Positions 1 through 9,469 of a stretch of DNA of 37,283 bases are shown here, piece after piece. Both the position numbers and the translations under genes were made by a program. The stretch lies in contig SAAC01000013.1 in NCBI GenBank assembly GCA_009929605.1, positions 1 through 37,283 of the forward strand. Direction: 5' to 3'. The DNA comes from Negativicutes bacterium (lineage in GTDB: Bacteria > Bacillota > Negativicutes > Veillonellales > Veillonellaceae). Within the stretch, counting starts at the first letter, position 1. Each line of letters starts with the position of its first letter. Below the pieces are notes generated by a model. The model was not told the DNA's origin and did not search any database. It worked only from the letters and a program-made list of their open reading frames with translations.

Positions 1-103
1 ATTAATCACTCCAATCGCGGTTGAAGAAGGTCTTCGTTTCGCGATTCGTGAAGGTGGACACACAGTAGGCGCTGGCGTTGTAACAGCTATCGTTGAAGGC
101 TAA
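1..103 (+). CDS. tuf: Elongation factor Tu, C-terminal end (partial)
   Basis: Only the last 33 codons are present; the reading frame starts at base 2 and stops with TAA at 101-103. The residues (ending [15 protein letters not shown]) match the highly conserved C-terminus of EF-Tu domain 3, the GTPase that carries aminoacyl-tRNA to the ribosome. Its position directly upstream of the S10 cluster is the usual end of the str operon (rpsL-rpsG-fusA-tuf). A terminator follows at 161, so tuf and rpsJ are probably separate transcripts. Confidence 0.95.
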   Translation, partial: LITPIAVEEGLRFAIREGGHTVGAGVVTAIVEG

Positions 104-160
104 TTATTAGTATTATATTGTTTAGGTCACACTAACAATACAATATACATTGCAGCATAT

Positions 161-197
161 GAGCGGCAGATGATGCCGCTCTTGTGTTGTGTTTTAA
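161..197 (+). terminator. Intrinsic terminator after tuf
   Basis: A perfect 8-bp stem (GAGCGGCA 161-168 / TGCCGCTC 174-181) with a GATGA loop is followed by a T-rich run (TTGTGTTGTGTTTT). It lies 57 bases after the tuf stop and should end the str-type transcript. Confidence 0.8.
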
Positions 198-284
198 ACT
201 ATGAAGTAGAAGGTTGCCTCTGCGGGGGAGAATTTCTATGGAGCAGTTCATTCATGAAATGGACGACAGGAGGAAATTATTTAA
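198..284 (+). promoter_or_regulatory. 5' leader of the S10 operon with a hairpin
   Basis: After the tuf terminator comes an 87-base leader. It contains a 7-bp hairpin (GTTCATT 246-252 / AATGGAC 258-264, one G-U pair, loop CATGA) and a GC-rich segment (CCTCTGCGGGGG around 217-228). The rpsJ Shine-Dalgarno AGGAGG lies just downstream. No convincing -35/-10 pair is visible after the terminator. A weak TTGTTT (118-123) and TACAAT (139-144) lie upstream of it. The leader may be a site of translational or attenuation control, but I do not recognise it as a known family. Confidence 0.45.
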
Positions 285-596
285 ATGGCTAAACAGCAAA
301 AAATTCGTATTCGCTTAAAAGCATACGACCACAAAGCTCTTGATCAAAGCGCAGCTAAGATCGTAGACACAGCAAAAAGAAATGGCGCTATGGTATCTGG
401 TCCGATTCCATTGCCAACAGAAAAGAATATCTTCACTATTCTTCGTTCTGTGCACGTTAACAAAGATTCCCGTGAACAATTTGAAATGCGTACACATAAA
501 CGCTTAATCGATATTCTTGAACCAAATTCGAAAACAGTGGATGCAATCACTCGTCTTGATTTGCCAGCTGGTGTATCTATTGAAATAAAACTATAA
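285..596 (+). CDS. rpsJ: 30S ribosomal protein S10
   Basis: S10 sits in the head of the small subunit; as NusE it also joins the NusB-boxA antitermination complex that protects rRNA transcripts. The 103-aa length is standard. The family signature is visible in [15 protein letters not shown] (residues 42-56) followed by [17 protein letters not shown], the loop that reaches into the 30S head. The ATG is preceded by AGGAGGAAATTATTTAA, a strong ribosome binding site. It is the first gene of the long ribosomal-protein array and is 12 bases from rplC. Confidence 0.99.
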   Translation: MAKQQKIRIRLKAYDHKALDQSAAKIVDTAKRNGAMVSGPIPLPTEKNIFTILRSVHVNKDSREQFEMRTHKRLIDILEPNSKTVDAITRLDLPAGVSIEIKL

Positions 597-608
597 GGAG
601 GTGCGATT

Positions 609-1250
609 ATGTCTAAAGCTATTTTGGGTAAAAAGTTAGGAATGACTCAAGTCTTCACTGCTGAAGGCCAACTAGTTCCTGTCACTGTAGTGGAAGCTAC
701 CCCTAGCGTGATCGTACGTGTTAAAACTGTTGAAACTGACGGTTACAACGCTGTACAACTAGGCTATGGCTCCATTAAAGAAAAACATTTAACTAAACCT
801 GTAAAAGGCCAGTTCGATAAAGCAGGCGTTAGCCCTGTTAAATATCTTCGTGAACTTCGCCTTGCTGAAGCAACTGATTACACAGTGGGCCAAACTCTGG
901 CAGCTGATATCTTCGCAGAAGGTGAATTGGTTGACGTAGTAGGAACAGGTAAAGGTAAGGGGTTTGCTGGTACAATTAAACGCCACAACTTCCATTGTGG
1001 TCCTGTTACTCACGGTTCCAAATCTCATCGTGAACCTGGTTCCATCGGTCCTATGATCTCCGGTGGCGGCGGTAAGGTATACAAAGGTAAAAAACTTCCT
1101 GGACAAATGGGTGGTTACAGAGTTACCGTTCAACGCTTATCCGTTGTGAAAGTTGATGCAGAACGTAATCTTTTACTTGTAAAAGGTGGTATCCCAGGTG
1201 CCAAAGGCAGCTTGGTTATGGTTCGCAACACGGTTAAACCTGTTAAATAA
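609..1250 (+). CDS. rplC: 50S ribosomal protein L3
   Basis: L3 is an early-assembly protein of the large subunit; its long loop reaches close to the peptidyl-transferase centre. The 213 residues begin [16 protein letters not shown]. The central signature [13 protein letters not shown] lies at about residues 135-147, followed by [15 protein letters not shown], the conserved loop in which some bacteria methylate a glutamine. The start is set by AAGGAGGTGCGATT immediately upstream. It is the second gene of the array, with rplD 29 bases further on. Confidence 0.99.
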   Translation: MSKAILGKKLGMTQVFTAEGQLVPVTVVEATPSVIVRVKTVETDGYNAVQLGYGSIKEKHLTKPVKGQFDKAGVSPVKYLRELRLAEATDYTVGQTLAADIFAEGELVDVVGTGKGKGFAGTIKRHNFHCGPVTHGSKSHREPGSIGPMISGGGGKVYKGKKLPGQMGGYRVTVQRLSVVKVDAERNLLLVKGGIPGAKGSLVMVRNTVKPVK

Positions 1251-1279
1251 TATACATTTGTCGAAAGGAGGATTATGTA

Positions 1280-1903
1280 ATGCCTACAGTAGCAACATAT
1301 AATCAATCCGGCGCTAAAGTCGGTGAAATACAGTTAAACGATGCAGTATTCGGCGTTGAAGTTAACGAAGCCGTAATGCATCAAGCCGTAGTTCGTCAAT
1401 TATCTAACGAACGTCTCGGCACACATGCAACAAAAACAAGAGCTATGGTACGTGGTGGTGGTCGTAAACCTTGGAAACAAAAAGGTACTGGCCGTGCTCG
1501 TGCAGGTTCTTCTCGTAGCCCAGTTTGGGTTGGCGGTGGTGTGACATTTGGTCCACAACCTCGCAGCTATTACAAAGCTATGCCTCGTAAGGCTAGACGT
1601 TTGGCAGTTAAATCTGCTCTTAGCGGTAAAGTAAACAATAGCGATTTATTCGTATTGGAAGAATTAACATTAGCAGCTCCTAAAACTAAAGAAGTATTGA
1701 ACATTCTTAATAACTTCAACGTTGGTGATGCAAAAGTATTGTTCATCACTGAAGGTGATTTGAATGTAGAACGTTCCGCTCGCAATATCCAAGGCGTTAA
1801 AGCTGCAGCTTGCGAAGGTCTTAACATTTTCGATCTTCTTCATTACGATAAACTCTTCATTACTAAGGGTGCTGTCGCAAAAATTGAGGAGGTACTTGGA
1901 TAA
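1280..1903 (+). CDS. rplD: 50S ribosomal protein L4
   Basis: L4 binds 23S rRNA domain I and sends an extended loop into the nascent-peptide tunnel. The loop is visible at residues 58-90 and contains [12 protein letters not shown] (63-74), the constriction where macrolide-resistance changes occur in other bacteria; nothing there looks altered. In E. coli L4 also represses the S10 operon, but no such control can be read from this sequence. The protein has 207 residues. The stop overlaps the rplW start (TAATG), which points to translational coupling. Confidence 0.99.
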   Translation: MPTVATYNQSGAKVGEIQLNDAVFGVEVNEAVMHQAVVRQLSNERLGTHATKTRAMVRGGGRKPWKQKGTGRARAGSSRSPVWVGGGVTFGPQPRSYYKAMPRKARRLAVKSALSGKVNNSDLFVLEELTLAAPKTKEVLNILNNFNVGDAKVLFITEGDLNVERSARNIQGVKAAACEGLNIFDLLHYDKLFITKGAVAKIEEVLG

Positions 1904-2187
1904 TGGAATTACGTGATGTTCTTATTCGTCCGGTTATTACCGAAAAAACTACAATGCTTATGGAAGAAGGCAAATACACTTTCCGTGTACCATTGACTGC
2001 TAACAAAGTTCAAATCCGTCAAGCTGTTGAAAAAATCTTCAATGTAAAAGTAGAAAAAGTAGCTACTATTCGCGTTTTAGGAAAAACTAAACGCATGGGT
2101 CGTACACAAGGTAAACGTAGTGATTACAAAAAAGCTATCGTTACTTTAAAAGCTGGCGAATCCATTGAATTCTTTGAAGGTGTCTAA
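1903..2187 (+). CDS. rplW: 50S ribosomal protein L23
   Basis: L23 lies at the exit of the peptide tunnel and is the docking point for trigger factor and SRP. The 94-aa protein has the conserved N-terminal [19 protein letters not shown] and the positively charged loop around [18 protein letters not shown], which threads into rRNA. The ATG shares one base with the rplD stop, and the GAGGAGGTACTTGG ahead of it lies inside rplD. Confidence 0.99.
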   Translation: MELRDVLIRPVITEKTTMLMEEGKYTFRVPLTANKVQIRQAVEKIFNVKVEKVATIRVLGKTKRMGRTQGKRSDYKKAIVTLKAGESIEFFEGV

Positions 2188-2213
2188 GAGTCTAGTTGTA
2201 AGGAGGCCCACTA

Positions 2214-3044
2214 ATGGCAATTAAATCATTTAAACCGTACTCCGCTGGTCGCCGGTTTATGACAGTATCCGCCTTCGACGAAATCACAGCAAGCAAACCA
2301 GAGAAATCCTTGCTCGCTAAAGTTTCTCAAAAAGGTGGTCGTAACAATACTGGTAAAATGACAGTACGTCACCAAGGTGGCGGTCACAAACGTCAATACC
2401 GTATTATTGACTTCAAACGTACAAAAGATAATATCCCAGCTAAAGTTGCAACAATCGAGTATGATCCTAACAGAACTTCTCGCATCGCGTTGTTAAATTA
2501 TGCTGATGGTGAAAAACGCTACATTCTTGCTCCAAATGGCTTGAAAGTTGGCGACGTAGTATTCTCCGGCCCTGAATCCGATATTAAACCTGGTAACTGC
2601 TTACCATTGTCCAATATCCCAGACGGTACTCAAATTCACAACATCGAATTGAAAATCGGTAAAGGTGGTCAAATCGTTCGTTCCGCTGGTACATCTGCTC
2701 AATTGATGGGTAAAGATGGTGGCTATGCGATTCTTCGTTTACCATCTGGCGAAATGCGTCGTGTACGCGTTGAATGCCGTGCAACTGTTGGTGTTGTAAG
2801 CAACACTGATCACAGCAACCTAGTAATTGGTAAAGCTGGTCGTCATCGTTGGATGGGCGTTCGTCCAGGCAACCGTGGTGTTGTAATGAACCCTTGTGAC
2901 CATCCACATGGTGGTGGTGAAGGTAAATCTCCTGTTGGTCGTAAACATCCTGTTACACCTTGGGGCAAACCAGCACATGGTGTTAAAACTCGCGACAAGA
3001 AAAAAGCTTCTAATAGCTTAATCATTAAACGTCGTACAAAATAG
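2214..3044 (+). CDS. rplB: 50S ribosomal protein L2
   Basis: L2 is one of the most conserved large-subunit proteins; it is needed for subunit association and for peptidyl-transferase activity. The 276 residues begin [14 protein letters not shown] and include the SH3-like and OB-like RNA-binding core. Near the C-terminus is the invariant histidine segment [13 protein letters not shown] followed by [12 protein letters not shown]. The start follows AAGGAGGCCCACTA. The gene sits in its usual place between rplW and rpsS. Confidence 0.99.
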   Translation: MAIKSFKPYSAGRRFMTVSAFDEITASKPEKSLLAKVSQKGGRNNTGKMTVRHQGGGHKRQYRIIDFKRTKDNIPAKVATIEYDPNRTSRIALLNYADGEKRYILAPNGLKVGDVVFSGPESDIKPGNCLPLSNIPDGTQIHNIELKIGKGGQIVRSAGTSAQLMGKDGGYAILRLPSGEMRRVRVECRATVGVVSNTDHSNLVIGKAGRHRWMGVRPGNRGVVMNPCDHPHGGGEGKSPVGRKHPVTPWGKPAHGVKTRDKKKASNSLIIKRRTK

Positions 3045-3067
3045 GATAAAGGAAAGGAGATATAACA

Positions 3068-3349
3068 GTGTCCAGATCTATTAAAAAAGGCCCTTTCGTA
3101 GCAGATCATTTGCTTAAGAAAGTTGACGCTTTAAACGAAACTAACGAAAAGAAAGTAGTAAAAACCTGGTCCCGTGCCTCTACTATTATCCCTAGTTTTG
3201 TAGGCCACACAATTGCTGTGCATGATGGTCGCAAACACGTTCCTGTATTCATTACAGAAGATATGGTAGGTCACAAATTAGGTGAATTCGCTCCAACACG
3301 TACTTATAAAGGTCACGTTAAGAACGAAAAAACATCCGGCAAAAAATAG
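3068..3349 (+). CDS. rpsS: 30S ribosomal protein S19
   Basis: S19 forms the top of the 30S head with S13 and contacts tRNA and bridge B1. The start is GTG, placed by AAAGGAGATATAACA upstream and by alignment to the family N-terminus [10 protein letters not shown]. The 93-aa length is usual, and the C-terminal signature [20 protein letters not shown] is intact. A 13-base gap with its own ribosome binding site leads to rplV. Confidence 0.99.
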   Translation: MSRSIKKGPFVADHLLKKVDALNETNEKKVVKTWSRASTIIPSFVGHTIAVHDGRKHVPVFITEDMVGHKLGEFAPTRTYKGHVKNEKTSGKK

Positions 3350-3362
3350 GAGGTAACAATTA

Positions 3363-3698
3363 ATGGAAGCAAAAGCAATCGCTAGACATATCCGAATCGC
3401 GCCTCGTAAAATCCGCATTGTTGCTGATTTAGTTCGTGGCAAAAACATCGGCGAAGCATTTGCCATCTTGAAGTTCACTCCGAAAGTTGGCGCTGATGTA
3501 GTAGAAAAAGTAATGCGTTCCGCAATCGCAAATGCAGAACACAATTTTGATATGAATGTTGATAATCTATATGTGTCTGAAATCTTCATCGATCAAGGCC
3601 CAACATTGAAACGCATTCATCCTCGTTCCCGTGGACAAGCTTTCAAAATTTTGAAACGCACTAGCCACGTAACAGTAGTTGTTAAAGAAAGAGCTTAA
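3363..3698 (+). CDS. rplV: 50S ribosomal protein L22
   Basis: L22 lines the exit tunnel with a long beta-hairpin opposite L4. The 111-aa sequence has the N-terminal helix [18 protein letters not shown] and the hairpin region around [18 protein letters not shown] (residues 78-95). The arginine-rich tip (PRSRGQA) is where macrolide-resistance insertions are found in other species; here it has the ordinary form. Confidence 0.99.
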   Translation: MEAKAIARHIRIAPRKIRIVADLVRGKNIGEAFAILKFTPKVGADVVEKVMRSAIANAEHNFDMNVDNLYVSEIFIDQGPTLKRIHPRSRGQAFKILKRTSHVTVVVKERA

Positions 3699-3716
3699 CA
3701 GAAGGAGGGAAACAGA

Positions 3717-4385
3717 GTGGGTCAAAAAGTTAATCCACATGGTTTGCGTGTCGGGATCGTAAAAGATTGGGACGCAAAATGGTATGCTGATAAAGATTAC
3801 GCTGCAAATCTTCATGAAGACGTGAAAATTCGTAACTTCTTGAAAGAAACATTGTTCATTGCTGGTATCTCCCGCATTGAAATCGAGCGTACAAATAAAC
3901 GTATTAAATTGACTATTCACACTGCAAAACCTGGTATGGTTATCGGTCGTGGTGGTGCTGGTATCGAAGATATCAAAAAAGCAATGACTCGTTTCACTGA
4001 CAAACAAGTTGACGTTAACATTGCAGAAATTAAACAAGCTGACATGGACTCCGTTCTTGTAGCTGAAAACATTGCAAGCCAATTGGAACGCCGTATCGGT
4101 TTCCGTCGTGCAATGAAACAAGCAGTAGGTCGTACAATGCGTCTTGGTGCTAAAGGTATCAAAATCATGGTAAGCGGTCGTCTTGGCGGCGCTGAAATCG
4201 CTCGTAGCGAATCCTACCGTGAAGGTTCTATTCCTTTGCATACACTTCGTGCAAACATCGACTACGGTACTGCAGAAGCTCATACAACTTATGGTTGTAT
4301 CGGCATTAAAGTATGGATTTACAAAGGTGAAGTTTTGCCAGAATCAAAACAAGCTCCAGCTAAGAAGGAAGAAGGTGGCAAGTAA
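3717..4385 (+). CDS. rpsC: 30S ribosomal protein S3
   Basis: S3 forms part of the mRNA entry tunnel and contributes to unwinding of structured mRNA together with S4 and S5. A type II KH domain is seen with the GxxG loop in [15 protein letters not shown] (about residues 67-81), followed by the C-terminal domain [20 protein letters not shown]. It starts with GTG behind GAAGGAGGGAAACAGA. The 222 residues end in a short lysine-rich tail. The stop overlaps the rplP start (TAATG). Confidence 0.99.
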   Translation: MGQKVNPHGLRVGIVKDWDAKWYADKDYAANLHEDVKIRNFLKETLFIAGISRIEIERTNKRIKLTIHTAKPGMVIGRGGAGIEDIKKAMTRFTDKQVDVNIAEIKQADMDSVLVAENIASQLERRIGFRRAMKQAVGRTMRLGAKGIKIMVSGRLGGAEIARSESYREGSIPLHTLRANIDYGTAEAHTTYGCIGIKVWIYKGEVLPESKQAPAKKEEGGK

Positions 4386-4822
4386 TGCTTATTCCAAAGC
4401 GCGTAAAACATCGTAAGCAATTCCGCGGTCGCATGAAAGGCCGTGCAATGCGTGGTAATAAAGTAGCACATGGTGAGTTCGGCTTAGTAGCATGCGAACC
4501 ATCTTGGATTACAAACCGTCAAATCGAAGCTGCCCGTATCGCTATGACTCGTTATATCAAACGTGGTGGTCAAGTTTGGATCAAAATTTTCCCTGATAAA
4601 CCAATTACAGCTAAACCAGCTGGTACTCGTATGGGGTCCGGTAAAGGTTCTCCTGAATACTGGGTAGCAGTAGTTAAACCAGGTCGCGTTATGTTTGAAA
4701 TGGACGGCGTTCCTGAACAAGTAGCTCGTGAAGCTATGCGTCTTGCAAGCCACAAACTTCCAATCAAATGTAAATTCGTTGTTAAGGGTAAAGAATTGGG
4801 TGGTGACGTAAATGAAGGTTAA
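4385..4822 (+). CDS. rplP: 50S ribosomal protein L16
   Basis: L16 stabilises the A-site tRNA elbow on the large subunit. The 145-aa protein starts [19 protein letters not shown] and contains the conserved [20 protein letters not shown] segment near residues 80-99, which points to the A site. Its ATG shares a base with the rpsC stop, and its 3' end overlaps rpmC by 11 bases, the tightest spacing in this part of the array. Confidence 0.99.
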   Translation: MLIPKRVKHRKQFRGRMKGRAMRGNKVAHGEFGLVACEPSWITNRQIEAARIAMTRYIKRGGQVWIKIFPDKPITAKPAGTRMGSGKGSPEYWVAVVKPGRVMFEMDGVPEQVAREAMRLASHKLPIKCKFVVKGKELGGDVNEG

Positions 4823-5015
4823 TGACATTCGTAATATGAGCGCTGCCGATATGGAACAACAAGTTTCAAGTCTTAAGGAAGAGTTGTTTAACCTCCGTTT
4901 TCAGCTTGCAACAGGTCAATTAGAAAATCCTATGCGCATTCGTGAAGTTAAGAAGACAATCGCTCGTATTAAAACAGTACAACGTGAAGTTGAAATTAAA
5001 TCTGAAAACGCATAA
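4812..5015 (+). CDS. rpmC: 50S ribosomal protein L29
   Basis: L29 is a small two-helix protein next to L23 at the tunnel exit. The 67 residues carry the family core [29 protein letters not shown]. The start lies inside the last codons of rplP (11-base overlap), so translation is probably coupled. Homologues are 60-70 aa, so the gene is full length. Confidence 0.98.
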   Translation: MKVNDIRNMSAADMEQQVSSLKEELFNLRFQLATGQLENPMRIREVKKTIARIKTVQREVEIKSENA

Positions 5016-5054
5016 TAACAGCAAGTTACGGATTGAAAAGGAGGCTTAAAAATC

Positions 5055-5315
5055 GTGGCAGAAGAAAGAAATGTACGTAAAGTCCGCGTAGGTAAAGTTG
5101 TAAGCAACAAAATGGATAAAACTGTTGTTGTTGTTGTAGAACGTAAAGTACCTCACGCATTATATAGCAAGCCATTGGTAAGCAACAAACGCTTTAAAGC
5201 TCATGACGAAAATAATGAGTGCCAAATCGGCGATACAGTTAAAATCGTAGAAACTCGTCCAATTTCCAAAGATAAATGTTGGAGAGTTGTTGAAATTATT
5301 GAAAGACAAAAATAG
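5055..5315 (+). CDS. rpsQ: 30S ribosomal protein S17
   Basis: S17 is an OB-fold primary binder of the 5' domain of 16S rRNA. The GTG start follows AAAAGGAGGCTTAAAAATC. The signature [19 protein letters not shown] (about residues 13-31) and the C-terminal [21 protein letters not shown] are intact. The length of 86 aa is typical. The tract GTTGTTGTTGTTGTA, encoding consecutive valines, is a short repeat without evident regulatory meaning. Confidence 0.99.
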   Translation: MAEERNVRKVRVGKVVSNKMDKTVVVVVERKVPHALYSKPLVSNKRFKAHDENNECQIGDTVKIVETRPISKDKCWRVVEIIERQK

Positions 5316-5338
5316 AGTGATGTAAGGAGGAAAAGACG

Positions 5339-5707
5339 ATGATCCAGCAACAAACAATTTTGAATGTTGCCGACAACACTGGAGCTAAACGCATTATGTG
5401 TATCCAGGTTATGGGTGGTTCTTACCGCAAATTCGGCAATATCGGTGACGTAATCGTTGCTTCTGTAAAAGATGCATCACCCGGTGGCGTTGTCAAGAAA
5501 GGCGACGTAGTTAAAGCCGTTATTGTTCGTTCTAAAAAAGGTATCCGCCGTGCAGACGGTTCCTATATTCGTTTCGACGAAAACGCAGCAGTAGTTATTA
5601 AAGAAGATAAAACCCCTCGTGGTACACGTATCTTCGGACCTGTAGCAAGAGAACTTCGTGAAAAAGATTTCATGAAAATTGTTTCCTTAGCTCCAGAAGT
5701 ATTATAA
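5339..5707 (+). CDS. rplN: 50S ribosomal protein L14
   Basis: L14 makes intersubunit bridges B5/B8 and is the docking site of ribosome silencing factor RsfS. The 122 residues show the typical [18 protein letters not shown] start and the conserved [21 protein letters not shown] region at about residues 53-73. A strong AAGGAGGAAAAGACG precedes the ATG. It opens the spc-type part of the array (L14-L24-L5-S14-S8). Confidence 0.99.
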   Translation: MIQQQTILNVADNTGAKRIMCIQVMGGSYRKFGNIGDVIVASVKDASPGGVVKKGDVVKAVIVRSKKGIRRADGSYIRFDENAAVVIKEDKTPRGTRIFGPVARELREKDFMKIVSLAPEVL

Positions 5708-5728
5708 GAAGGAGGGACACACGACATT

Positions 5729-6049
5729 ATGGCTAAACTTCAAATTAAAAAAGGCGATACAGTTGTTGTTATCTCCGGTAAAGATAAAGGCAAACAAGGT
5801 ACTGTAATTGCTACAGAACCAGCTAAAGAACGTGTATTTGTAGAAGGCGTTAACACTGTTAAACGTCATACAAAACCTTCTCAAGCTAACCCACAAGGTG
5901 GCATTATTACTAAAGAAGCTGGTATCCATGTTTCTAACGTAATGATCCTTGATCCTGAAACTAAAACTGCTTCCCGCATTAAAAAAGTTGAAGGTAAAGA
6001 CGGCAAATTCGTACGCGCTACAGTAAAAAGCGGTACAGTATTAAAATAA
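5729..6049 (+). CDS. rplX: 50S ribosomal protein L24
   Basis: L24 is one of the initiators of 50S assembly and later lies near the tunnel exit. A KOW motif is visible at the N-terminus ([18 protein letters not shown], residues 9-26), followed by the conserved [19 protein letters not shown]. The 106-aa length is standard. The ribosome binding site AGAAGGAGGGACAC stands somewhat far (about 11 bases) from the ATG. Confidence 0.99.
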   Translation: MAKLQIKKGDTVVVISGKDKGKQGTVIATEPAKERVFVEGVNTVKRHTKPSQANPQGGIITKEAGIHVSNVMILDPETKTASRIKKVEGKDGKFVRATVKSGTVLK

Positions 6050-6073
6050 TCAGGAAAGGAGGAGCTTTAATCA

Positions 6074-6613
6074 ATGTCTCGTTTATTAGAACAATACAAT
6101 TCTGAAATCAAAAAAGCAATGCAAGAGAAATTCCAATACGGCAACGTAATGGAAATTCCTAAATTGGAAAAAATCGTTATCAACATCGGCGTTGGCGATG
6201 CAGTAGGCAATGCTAAATCTTTGGAATCTGCAGTAAAAGACCTTACAATTATTGCTGGTCAAAAACCTGTAATTACTAAAGCTAAAAAATCCATTGCAAA
6301 CTTTAAAGTACGTGAAGGCATGCCTTTGGGTACAAAAGTTACTCTTCGTGGCGAACGCATGTATGAGTTCCTTGATAGATTGATCAATGCGGCATTACCG
6401 CGTGTACGTGACTTCCGCGGTGTTAGCGCTAAAGCGTTTGACGGTCGTGGCAACTATGCGTTGGGTCTTAAAGAACAGCTCATCTTCCCTGAAATCGAGT
6501 ATGATCAGGTAGAACGCGTTACTGGTATGGATATCATCATGGTAACAAGTGCTAATACAGATGAAGAAGCTCGTGAATTGTTGACTCAATTCGGTATGCC
6601 TTTCGAAAAATAA
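6074..6613 (+). CDS. rplE: 50S ribosomal protein L5
   Basis: L5 binds 5S rRNA in the central protuberance and contacts S13 and P-site tRNA. The 179 residues include [16 protein letters not shown] (about 33-48), the [21 protein letters not shown] segment and the C-terminal [17 protein letters not shown] motif. The ATG follows AAAGGAGGAGCTTTAATCA. It has the normal length and normal neighbours. Confidence 0.99.
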   Translation: MSRLLEQYNSEIKKAMQEKFQYGNVMEIPKLEKIVINIGVGDAVGNAKSLESAVKDLTIIAGQKPVITKAKKSIANFKVREGMPLGTKVTLRGERMYEFLDRLINAALPRVRDFRGVSAKAFDGRGNYALGLKEQLIFPEIEYDQVERVTGMDIIMVTSANTDEEARELLTQFGMPFEK

Positions 6614-6629
6614 TAGGAGGAACAAATAG

Positions 6630-6899
6630 ATGGCTAAAAAGTCTATGATCGAACGCGAAAAGAAACGCGCTAAAATCGTTGAAAAATATGCAGCTAAACG
6701 CGAAGCGTTAAAAGCGGCAGGCGACTATGAAGCATTGGCAAAATTACCAGCTAATGCATCTCCAACACGCTTGCACAATCGTTGCAACTTAACTGGACGT
6801 CCTCATGGTTACATGCGCAAATTCGGTATTAGCCGTATTGCGTTCCGTGAATTGGCGTACAAAGGACAAATTCCTGGTGTGAAAAAAGCCAGTTGGTAA
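6630..6899 (+). CDS. rpsN: 30S ribosomal protein S14, zinc-free form
   Basis: S14 assembles late into the 30S head. This is the long (89 aa) type with a single cysteine in [18 protein letters not shown] (about residues 50-67). It lacks the CxxC...CxxC zinc ribbon of the 61-aa form that Bacillus encodes at this locus. Many bacteria with both forms use the zinc-free one when zinc is scarce; here it occupies the main ribosomal operon, so it is probably the standard S14 of this organism. Confidence 0.97.
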   Translation: MAKKSMIEREKKRAKIVEKYAAKREALKAAGDYEALAKLPANASPTRLHNRCNLTGRPHGYMRKFGISRIAFRELAYKGQIPGVKKASW

Positions 6900-6931
6900 T
6901 TAATAGATATACGAGAGGAGGTTTTTAGATT

Positions 6932-7318
6932 ATGGTAATGACCGATCCTATCGCGGATATGCTTACGCGCATCCGTAATGCAAACGCTGCACTTCATGAA
7001 ACGGTAGACATTCCTGCATCTAGAATGAAAGCAGCTGTTCTTAATATCCTTCAAGCTGAAGGTTTCATTAAGAACTTTGAATTAGTAGAAAATACTTTAA
7101 AAGTAACTTTAAAATATGGTTCCAATAGCGAAAAAGTAATTACTGGAATTAAACGTATTTCCAAACCTGGTTTACGTGTTTACGCGAAAAAGGAAGAACT
7201 TCCTCGCGTACTTGGTGGTTTGGGTATTGCGGTTATCTCCACATCCAAAGGCGTTATGAGCGATAAACAAGCTCGTAAAGAAGGTCTTGGTGGCGAAGTA
7301 ATTGCATACGTTTGGTAA
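6932..7318 (+). CDS. rpsH: 30S ribosomal protein S8
   Basis: S8 binds helix 21 of 16S rRNA; in E. coli it also represses the spc operon. The 128-aa sequence has the typical [15 protein letters not shown] start and the C-terminal signature [22 protein letters not shown]. Two ATGs lie 6 bases apart. The first is preferred because AGGAGG (6916-6921) is 10 bases from it and 16 from the second, giving MVMTDPIAD at the N-terminus. Confidence 0.98.
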   Translation: MVMTDPIADMLTRIRNANAALHETVDIPASRMKAAVLNILQAEGFIKNFELVENTLKVTLKYGSNSEKVITGIKRISKPGLRVYAKKEELPRVLGGLGIAVISTSKGVMSDKQARKEGLGGEVIAYVW

Positions 7319-7342
7319 TCAGAGCAATAGGAGGTAGAAATA

Positions 7343-7888
7343 ATGTCACGTATCGGTAGAATGCCTATCGAGATCCCTGCAGGCGTTACAGTTTCTTATG
7401 AAAATCATCATATGAACGTTAAAGGTCCTAAAGGTGAATTATCTCGCGATTTGCATCCAGATATGAATATTACTGTGGAAGGTAACGTGATCACTGTAAC
7501 TCGTCCATCCGAGCAAAAAGAACACCGTGCCCTACATGGTTTGACTCGCGCTCTTGTTGCTAACATGGTAACAGGCGTATCTGAAGGATTCACTAAAACT
7601 CTTGAAATCAACGGTGTTGGTTACAGAGCGGCAAAACAGGGCAATAAATTAGCTCTTACTCTTGGCTTCTCTCACCCAGTTGAAATGGAAGCCCCAGCTG
7701 GTATTACAATCGAAGTTCCAGCTCCAAACAAAATCGTTGTTTCTGGTGCTGACAAAGAAGTTGTTGGTGCAGTAGCAGCTGATATCCGTAAATGGAGAAA
7801 ACCTGAACCTTACAAAGGTAAAGGTATCCGCTATGAAGGCGAAGTTGTTCGTCGTAAAGCAGGTAAAGCTGGCGCAAAAGGTAAATAG
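7343..7888 (+). CDS. rplF: 50S ribosomal protein L6
   Basis: L6 lies near the sarcin-ricin loop and the factor-binding site. The 181-aa protein begins [15 protein letters not shown]. It contains two related alpha/beta domains, the second ending in the signature [23 protein letters not shown] (about 154-176). The ATG follows AATAGGAGGTAGAAATA. Gene order (S8-L6-L18) is normal. Confidence 0.99.
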   Translation: MSRIGRMPIEIPAGVTVSYENHHMNVKGPKGELSRDLHPDMNITVEGNVITVTRPSEQKEHRALHGLTRALVANMVTGVSEGFTKTLEINGVGYRAAKQGNKLALTLGFSHPVEMEAPAGITIEVPAPNKIVVSGADKEVVGAVAADIRKWRKPEPYKGKGIRYEGEVVRRKAGKAGAKGK

Positions 7889-7923
7889 TAATACAGTCAT
7901 AATATATGAAAGGAGTGAATATC

Positions 7924-8286
7924 TTGCCTCGTAAATCTAGTAGAAACATCGCTCGAGCAAAACGTCATCTTCGTCTTCGTCGTCACATTTCCGGTACGGC
8001 TGCACGTCCACGTTTAAACGTATACCGTAGCTTGAGCAACATTTACGCTCAAGTAATCGACGACGTAGCAGGTACTACATTGGTAGCTGCTAGCTCTTTA
8101 GATAAAGATTTAAACTTATCCTATGGTGGTAACGTAGCTGCAGCGAAAGCTGTTGGTGAAGCTGTTGCTAAAAAAGCTATCGCTAAAGGAATTGATACTG
8201 TAGTATTTGACCGTGGTGGTTACATTTACCATGGTCGTGTTGCGGCCCTTGCAGAAGGTGCTCGTGAAGCAGGCTTAAAATTCTAA
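7924..8286 (+). CDS. rplR: 50S ribosomal protein L18 (TTG start)
   Basis: L18 binds 5S rRNA together with L5. I place the start at TTG 7924 rather than the in-frame ATG at 7906. The ATG lies in the Shine-Dalgarno region (AAAGGAGTGAATATC), which stands 6-9 bases before the TTG, and the family N-terminus is PRKSSRN-like. This gives 120 aa, the usual length. The core [20 protein letters not shown] and the C-terminal [25 protein letters not shown] are intact. Confidence 0.93.
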   Translation: MPRKSSRNIARAKRHLRLRRHISGTAARPRLNVYRSLSNIYAQVIDDVAGTTLVAASSLDKDLNLSYGGNVAAAKAVGEAVAKKAIAKGIDTVVFDRGGYIYHGRVAALAEGAREAGLKF

Positions 8287-8304
8287 AAGGAGGAAAATTT
8301 AGAC

Positions 8305-8808
8305 ATGGCGAGAATCGACTATACAACTCTCGATCTTAAAGAAAGAGTAGTATTCATCAATCGCGTTGCCAAAGTAGTAAAAGGCGGCCGTCGTTTTTCC
8401 TTCAGCGCATTGGTTGTTGTTGGTGACGGCAATGGTCATGTAGGCGTTGGTTTAGGTAAAGCTGCGGAAGTTCCTGAAGCAATCCGTAAAGGCATTGATG
8501 ATGCTAAGAAAAATATTGTTAACGTTGCAATTAAAAATGGTACAATCCCTCACACTGTAACAGGTGTATTCGGCGCAGGCCGCGTATTCTTGAAACCAGC
8601 TGCTGAAGGTACTGGCGTAATCGCTGGTGGCCCAGTTCGTGCGGTATTGGAATTAGTAGGTGTTCGTAACATCCTTACGAAATCCCTTGGTTCCTCTAAC
8701 CCTAACAACATGGTTCGTGCAACAATCCAAGGTTTGTCCGAATTGAAACGCGCTCAAGACGTAGCAGCTCTTCGTGGCAAAACTGTAGAAGAAATTTACA
8801 ACGCATAA
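8305..8808 (+). CDS. rpsE: 30S ribosomal protein S5
   Basis: S5 helps control decoding fidelity and lines the mRNA entry channel with S3 and S4. The 167 residues contain the dsRBD-like N-terminal domain [21 protein letters not shown] and the signature around [21 protein letters not shown] (about residues 42-62), where spectinomycin-resistance changes map nearby in other bacteria. AAAAGGAGGAAAATTTAGAC precedes the ATG. Confidence 0.99.
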   Translation: MARIDYTTLDLKERVVFINRVAKVVKGGRRFSFSALVVVGDGNGHVGVGLGKAAEVPEAIRKGIDDAKKNIVNVAIKNGTIPHTVTGVFGAGRVFLKPAAEGTGVIAGGPVRAVLELVGVRNILTKSLGSSNPNNMVRATIQGLSELKRAQDVAALRGKTVEEIYNA

Positions 8809-8822
8809 GGGAGAAGACAGAC

Positions 8823-9002
8823 ATGGCACAAGTTAAAGTAACATTAACACGCAGCTTGATCGGTCGCCCTGAAGATCAACGTGCGACAGTAAAAGCTCTT
8901 GGCTTGAAAAAAACTAATTCTCAAGTCGTAAAAGAAGTGACACCTCAAATCGAAGGTATGCTTCACAAAGTTAGACATTTAGTAACTGTAGAAGAAATTT
9001 AA
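8823..9002 (+). CDS. rpmD: 50S ribosomal protein L30 (short gene)
   Basis: This 59-aa gene runs from [20 protein letters not shown] to HLVTVEEI. It matches L30, a small ferredoxin-like-fold protein of the large subunit, including the conserved LxRSxIGRPxDQRxTVxALGL pattern. It lies exactly between rpsE and rplO, as in most Firmicutes. The ribosome binding site is GGGAGAAGACAGAC, weaker than those of its neighbours. Confidence 0.98.
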   Translation: MAQVKVTLTRSLIGRPEDQRATVKALGLKKTNSQVVKEVTPQIEGMLHKVRHLVTVEEI

Positions 9003-9024
9003 TAGAGATAAGGAGGTGCACTGA

Positions 9025-9468
9025 ATGAAACTTCATGAATTACAACCAGCTGCTGGGTCCAAACAAACTCGTACTCGTCGTGGTCGTGGTCTTGGTTCCG
9101 GTCTAGGTAAAACAGCAGGTCGTGGTCAAAAAGGCCAAAACTCCCGTAGTGGCGGTGGCGTTCGCTCCGGTTTTGAAGGCGGCCAAATGCCTCTTTATCG
9201 TCGTTTGCCAAAACGTGGTTTCAACAACATTTTCGCTAAAGAATACGCTGAAGTTAACGTAGCTCAATTGAACCGTTTCGAAGACTGTGCTACTGTTGAT
9301 CCAGTTGCTCTTATTGAAGCTGGCATTTTGAAAAATGTACGCGATGGTATCCGTATCCTTGGTAACGGTACTTTGGAAACAAAAAACTTGACTGTTATCG
9401 CTAACGGCTTCACTAAAACTGCTGAAGAAAAAATTACAGCAGCAGGCGGAAAAGTTGAGGTGATCTAG
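9025..9468 (+). CDS. rplO: 50S ribosomal protein L15
   Basis: L15 is a late-assembly protein deep in the 50S. Its N-terminal third is extended and rich in Gly and Arg ([22 protein letters not shown], residues 17-38, and the following [24 protein letters not shown]), which threads through rRNA. The globular C-terminal half follows. The 147-aa length is standard. The stop is separated from the secY GTG by one base, as is usual for this gene pair. Confidence 0.99.
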   Translation: MKLHELQPAAGSKQTRTRRGRGLGSGLGKTAGRGQKGQNSRSGGGVRSGFEGGQMPLYRRLPKRGFNNIFAKEYAEVNVAQLNRFEDCATVDPVALIEAGILKNVRDGIRILGNGTLETKNLTVIANGFTKTAEEKITAAGGKVEVI

Positions 9469-9469
9469 G

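Noticed and set aside
3567..4283. A 238-codon open frame on the minus strand opposite rpsC and rplV
   Set aside because: It is antisense to two certain ribosomal genes, has an unnatural Cys/Phe/Thr-rich composition and no ribosome binding site. It is a by-product of the biased codon use of the sense strand.
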